Source: Galdieria partita (lineage: Eukaryota; Rhodophyta; Bangiophyceae; Galdieriales; Galdieriaceae). From it: 64,000 nucleotides of DNA. Made by a program: the position numbers and the translations under genes. Where the stretch lies: NCBI GenBank assembly GCA_025991245.1, contig BQMJ01000004.1, positions 62,001-126,000 on the forward strand, read 5' to 3'. Under the pieces are notes generated by a model, which was not told where the DNA came from, did not search any database, and saw nothing but the letters and a program-made list of their open reading frames with translations. Below are positions 59,756 through 64,000 of the stretch, one piece after another (within the stretch, counting starts at the first letter, position 1; every line of letters begins with the position of its first letter).

Positions 59756-60440
59756 GGAACCTATGTGTTAGTGAAGGTGTTTAAAAGTCCGCTAAAGGTT
59801 GTTCTAAGGATTATGAGTTCTACACGAAGGGGGACGGCGCTCAAGGGTAACGGACTGTAGTGAAACTACGAGCTGGCTAAAGAAAAGTCTTGTAACCTTT
59901 TTGAAAAGGTAAAGTTTGAAATATCTAAAAGTATGCAAAATATTTCGGAACTTCAAACCAGACGGCTTTATCGCCTAAAATTCAAAATATATTCAGCTTC
60001 GGCTGAAACAAACAAACACATGAAATGCCCAATCAAAAAAATGCCAATGCGCAAAGGTAGGTGCCCAGGACCTGTCGATTCTAGAGAGATATCGAAAGCT
60101 TACATTGTCCGATACTAGTCAGAAATAAGATATTCATCAGACCTGGAACAAGATTGAACAGGTCCTTTTGTAAATGATGCGCATATCAAGAATAGTTATG
60201 TTACCCAGAAAACTTCAAAAGGAACAACAGCAAGCACCCACCGAAGAGGATACATTCAAATGTGATTTTTTTGTATTGTTTTGAAGGAAAGAGCAGCAAC
60301 ATAAGACCAGAAATTTTACAAGAATACGTTTCATTCGTCATGGGAAGATGGTTACTTCCTTGGCAGAGAATTCTGTCCAACTTTCGCATTTGCGTCAGGT
60401 TTACGGCCATCATCATTAATCTCGGCACTTGATAATTTAC
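59756..60440. other. 685-bp head-to-head region with a GC-richer stem-loop block
   Basis: Between PCF11 (-) and mitochondrial EF-G (+). 59821-59912 is locally GC-richer and holds two hairpins (GTAGT-GAA-ACTAC at 59860-59872 and ACCTTTT-TG-AAAAGGT near 59896-59912). Two ATG frames, a plus 61 codons (59933-60118) and a minus 71 codons (60201-60416, hydrophobic end), show no family motif. Confidence 0.4.
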
Positions 60441-63140
60441 ATGTACAGGACACAAGTAGGAAAGGTTCTTTCTTCCTTCTGGTACAGGTTATTCTTGAAA
60501 CACCAGAAGGATTTTTTGTCTTCGTTTAAGAAACATTACACAAGAGAGCTTTCCTCGCTTTCTGTCGAAAGAACAGAAAACACTAACCTTGAAAGAGACA
60601 TAAACAAGCTGCGAAACGTCGGCATTTCTGCACATATTGACTCCGGGAAGACGACCCTCACAGAACGAGTATTGTTCTATAGTGGAAGAATTAGGGAAAT
60701 ACACGAAGTGAAAGGTAAAGATGGTAAAGGTGCCACCATGGATTTTATGGAACTTGAAAGAGAAAGAGGAATAACCATTCAAAGTGCTGCAACTTCTTGT
60801 TTCTGGTAAGCTTCAGTTGAGTCGCTTGCGCTTTCTAATGCTATTATAGGGCAAACCATCCCATCAACATAATCGACACTCCTGGTCACGTCGACTTTAC
60901 TATCGAAGTTGAGCGAGCCCTCCGAGTGCTCGACGGTGCTGTTCTTGTTTTATGTGCGGTTGGTGGTGTTCAGAGCCAAAGTTTAACTGTTAGTAGACAA
61001 ATGAACAGATACAAAGTGCCAAGAGTTGCCTTTATAAACAAGTTGGATAGGCAAGGAGCGAATCCTTTTCGTGTTGTACAGCAAGTACGTAAATTTTTCA
61101 TACAACGTTTCACTTTCTAACAGTTGAAAAGCTTCGAGACAAACTTCATAAGTGGGCTGCACCGTTAATTATTCCAATCGGTGTTGAGGAAGAGCTCAAA
61201 GGTGTCATTGATATTATTCGACGAGAAGCCTTATATTTTGAAGGACGGTTTGGAGAACAAGTTGTTAAGAAACAAGTTCCAGAAGCTTTGGTTACTGATG
61301 TGAGGATCAAGATTCTTCTTTATAGTTTCTAGTAATAATATCTTGTGTCTTCATTTAGGTAGAGAAATATCGGAAGAGTCTTGTCGAGATGATAGCTGAG
61401 CTGGACGAGGATATAGCGGATAAATTTCTTTCAGAGCAAGAGATACCCGAAGAAGAGTTGAAGCGGGCCATTCGAAAGCTCACTGTTAATTTAAAGTAAG
61501 TCCTTGAGACAATTGGATAAGCTTCTGAATGGTTTCAGGTTTATTCCTGTTTTTATGGGGAGTGCTTTGAAGAACTGTGGAGTTCAACCTCTTTTGGATG
61601 GAGTTGTTGATTACCTACCGAATCCGAAGGAGAAGGAGAATACAGCTCTTCGACTTGTTAAAAAGGAAATAGATGGTGAAATGAAACAAGTTGAAGAGCC
61701 TGTTATATTAAGTCCTTCAGCCAATGAGAAACTAGTTTGTTTAGCATTTAAATTGGAGGATGGACGATATGGCCAGCTCACATATCTTCGAGTGTATCAA
61801 GGCACTTTGAAGAGGGGAGACAATATTTTCAATTCTCGTACAAGTAAAAAAGTGAAAGTACCAAGGTTGGTTCGAATGCATGCGGACGAAATGGAAGAAA
61901 TTTCAGAAGCTGTTGCTGGAGATATTTGTGCCGTATTTGGTGTAGAATGTGCTAGTGGAGATACATTTACTGACGGAAAGGATACATTTTCTATGGAGTC
62001 TGTGTTCATTCCTGAGCCAGTCATGAGCTTGGCTGTTAAGCCCAAATCTCGAGAAACTTCGAACAATTTCACAAAGGCACTTGCACGCTTTATGAGAGAA
62101 GATCCCACTTTTCGCTTTTTCAACGATCCAGAAACTAAGCAGCTTATCATCAGTGGGATGGGAGAACTGCATTTACAAGTTTATTTGGAACGAATGAAAC
62201 GTGAGTATGGAGTAGAATGTGAAGCTGGACAACCTCAGGTCCGTTTCTGATGCAAGGAACGTTTTGTCGACTCTAAATTGAATCTTGTAGGTTAATTTTC
62301 GAGAGACTGTGACAAGACGTACCAAGTTTGACTATTTACATAAAAAACAAACTGGCGGTGCTGGTCAATATGGTGGAGTTATTGGGTAAGGAAATTAGTC
62401 TTTGAGTTTTACAGAACTGAACGGAACTATAGTTATATTGAGCCTTCAGACGATTCACTGAGCAACGAATTCGTAAATCGTGTAGTTGGCAATGCTATTC
62501 CTCCAAACCTTATTCCAGCAGTAGAAGCTGGCTTTCGTGAAGCTTGTGAAAGGGGTTCATTAACTGGCCATCGGGTACAAGGCGTCCGTATGGTATGTTC
62601 CTGATTTGGAAACTTTTGTTAAACATATGAAATGTTATTAAAGGTATTGGAAGATGGAAAAAGTCATTCCGTTGATAGCAGTGAACTAGCATTTCGAATT
62701 GCAGCTATTATGGCATTTAGAGAAGCATTCCCTCAAGCTGCACCTGCAGTTCTGGAACCGGTCATGAATGTTGAAGTTCAGGTTAGAAAATGTTTCGTGT
62801 ATCAACGAATTTTAATCTATCGTTTAGGTCCCTACTGAGTTTCAAGGAACCGTCATGGGGGCTCTGAATAGACGAAGGGGAATTATCATTAGCGCTGTGG
62901 ACTATGGAGAGCTTTCTGTTATCCAAGCCGAAGTAGGTAGTTCTGATTTGGAATGCAAAACCAATTTGACTATGCTAGGTACCTCTATATGAAATGTTCG
63001 GATATGCAACAGAATTGCGTTCAGTGACCCAAGGAAAAGGTGACTATACCATGGAATACAAAGAACATCGAGAGACAACCCAACAAATCCAACAAATGCT
63101 AGTTGAGAAACACCAAAAGGAACAAGCGGAACGAAAGTAG
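60441..63140 (+). CDS. GFM1: Mitochondrial elongation factor G (EF-G1)
   Basis: Around ten exons from ATG 60441. The basic N-terminus ([20 protein letters not shown]) fits a mitochondrial presequence. GTPase motifs: G1 [15 protein letters not shown], switch I region [18 protein letters not shown]3 [17 protein letters not shown]4 [11 protein letters not shown], then [20 protein letters not shown]. Domains II-V follow: [57 protein letters not shown] and [32 protein letters not shown], and [14 protein letters not shown]. The RGITIQSA and SAATSCFW pattern is of EF-G1 translocase, not the recycling form EF-G2. The last intron (GTAGGT..GCTAG) gives [16 protein letters not shown]. Confidence 0.96.
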
Positions 63141-63195
63141 TTAGTTTCATTCAATTTTGCCACATAGAGTGTTATATTTTGTGTTTCCTCTAGTA

Positions 63196-64000
63196 TCATA
63201 GGCCTAATCTTCGATAGATATTACGCTTCTGTAAAATGGTTTCCTTTCTAGGAGGAGGAATCGCAACACTGTTCCGATCATTCCTTAATAATCCAAACAA
63301 ACCTGTTCCTAGAGGAACAGGCATACCCATAATGACACATTCAGAGACTCCCACCACATTATCTTGTGTCTTATACAAGGCAGCGTCAAACAGATGATCC
63401 ACTGTCTTCTCAAATGAAGCCAACATGATCGCCGAAGTCTTCATCTTGCCAATCCCAAACCTCGTGATCCCTAATATTTCACCTCGGAAACTGCTCGCAG
63501 TAAAATTGTTATTAAGGCTTAGTGAGTCACAGCTTACCTCATCACATCCGCCAATAGGGCAACATGTCTTGTATCTATCGACATGCCATGACTCGCCATA
63601 GTGTACTGAATTTCAGATGCCACAGTTTTCCTAGCGGCTTCAATTCCCAAAACCTTCTCAACAATTATCACATGGTTGGAAGTCGTGCGAGTTCCTTCAA
63701 TTCCTGCAGTAGTCATCACTGACAACAAGTCAGAACCTTCAACCAGTAACTGGTAAGATTTATCGTCCTTCTGATGAATAACAGCTCTCTTAATCGTCGA
63801 GGTCCCCTTGTATCATAAAATCAGTAGACTTCTACATTCGATGACGGATTCTAACTTACTTGTACAACGACATGAGGTAACTGACGTTTCAGAGAATTCA
63901 TTTGAAAATACAAATCTCCCGAAGCTTTGGATGGTACAAATATATGCAATCTATTATCACCTACGACTGTAACATCTAAGAGCATTATTTAGAACAGTCA
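63196..64000 (-). CDS. RPC1: RNA polymerase III largest subunit, C-terminal part
   Basis: Partial gene, 5' end outside the window, stop at 63196. Coding read from the edge: [29 protein letters not shown], then [73 protein letters not shown] and [20 protein letters not shown] with [38 protein letters not shown]. The GITRFGI[24 protein letters not shown] block followed by GVSEC-x-IMG-P-x-x-x-GTGLF is diagnostic of RPC1 rather than RPB1 or RPA1. Introns of about 50 nt. It ends 55 bp from the EF-G stop, tail to tail. Confidence 0.92.

Overview
This window looks like a slice of a compact nuclear genome from a unicellular photosynthetic eukaryote. The best guess is a cyanidiophyte red alga of the Galdieria type. 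The reasons are about 38 genes in 64 kb, AT-rich intergenic DNA, one to ten spliceosomal introns per gene that are almost all 40-66 nt with GTAAG/GTATG-like donors, and a gene set with plant-lineage forms (plant-style TOM5, an atypical two-domain E2F of the DEL/E2F7-8 kind, a BTB protein with the architecture of Arabidopsis At2g30600). The species is inference. No plasmid, prokaryotic operon, CRISPR array, provirus or intact transposon was seen. Many open frames begin at non-ATG codons, so starts were chosen at in-frame ATGs, and exons were joined by hand from GT..AG sites.

Layout. 1-8.7 kb: 5' part of an OSCA/TMEM63 channel (-), a RAD5/HLTF-like HIRAN-SNF2-RING translocase (-), prefoldin subunit 5 (-), an S1-like organellar protein (+) and an Alba protein (-). 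8.9-13.9 kb: zinc-ribbon/RRM protein (+), a tiny bL31-like ribosomal protein (-), argininosuccinate lyase (+) and a PIMT-BTB fusion (-). 13.9-20.1 kb: large helical orphan (+), GT61 glycosyltransferase (-), small membrane orphan (-) and APE2 (-). 20.2-26.1 kb: SANT/ePHD chromatin protein (+) and FAOMT-BTB-BACK-discoidin protein (+). 26.6-34.8 kb: USE1 SNARE (-), MLH1 (-) and a protein kinase with a long N-terminal extension (+).

34.8-46.4 kb: small uncertain genes, an acidic protein (+), an NSMAF/FAN BEACH-WD40 protein (-), a MATE transporter (+), a TMEM53/DUF829 hydrolase (+), a stand-alone sucrose-phosphate-synthase C-terminal-like HAD protein (-) and TOM5 (-). 47.7-55.1 kb: E2F7/8-like factor (-), a small basic protein (+), a pfam09818-type ABC ATPase (-) and HPPD (-). 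55.5-64 kb: sterol C4-methyl oxidase (-), ZC3H3-like CCCH protein (+), PCF11 (-), mitochondrial EF-G (+) and the C-terminus of the Pol III largest subunit (-).

Neighbours do not form pathways. They are independent housekeeping genes packed with very short divergent promoters (36-91 bp) and very short tail-to-tail gaps (as little as 4 bp). Themes that recur are DNA repair (RAD5-like, APE2, MLH1), mitochondrial biogenesis (TOM5, EF-G, bL31-like, S1-like), mRNA 3'-end formation (PCF11, ZC3H3-like) and tyrosine, arginine and sterol metabolism. The least-described items are the PIMT-BTB fusion, the zinc-ribbon/RRM fusion, the stand-alone degenerate sucrose-phosphatase-like protein, a GC-AG intron confirmed by zinc-finger spacing, and several very small genes that only appear once introns are removed.
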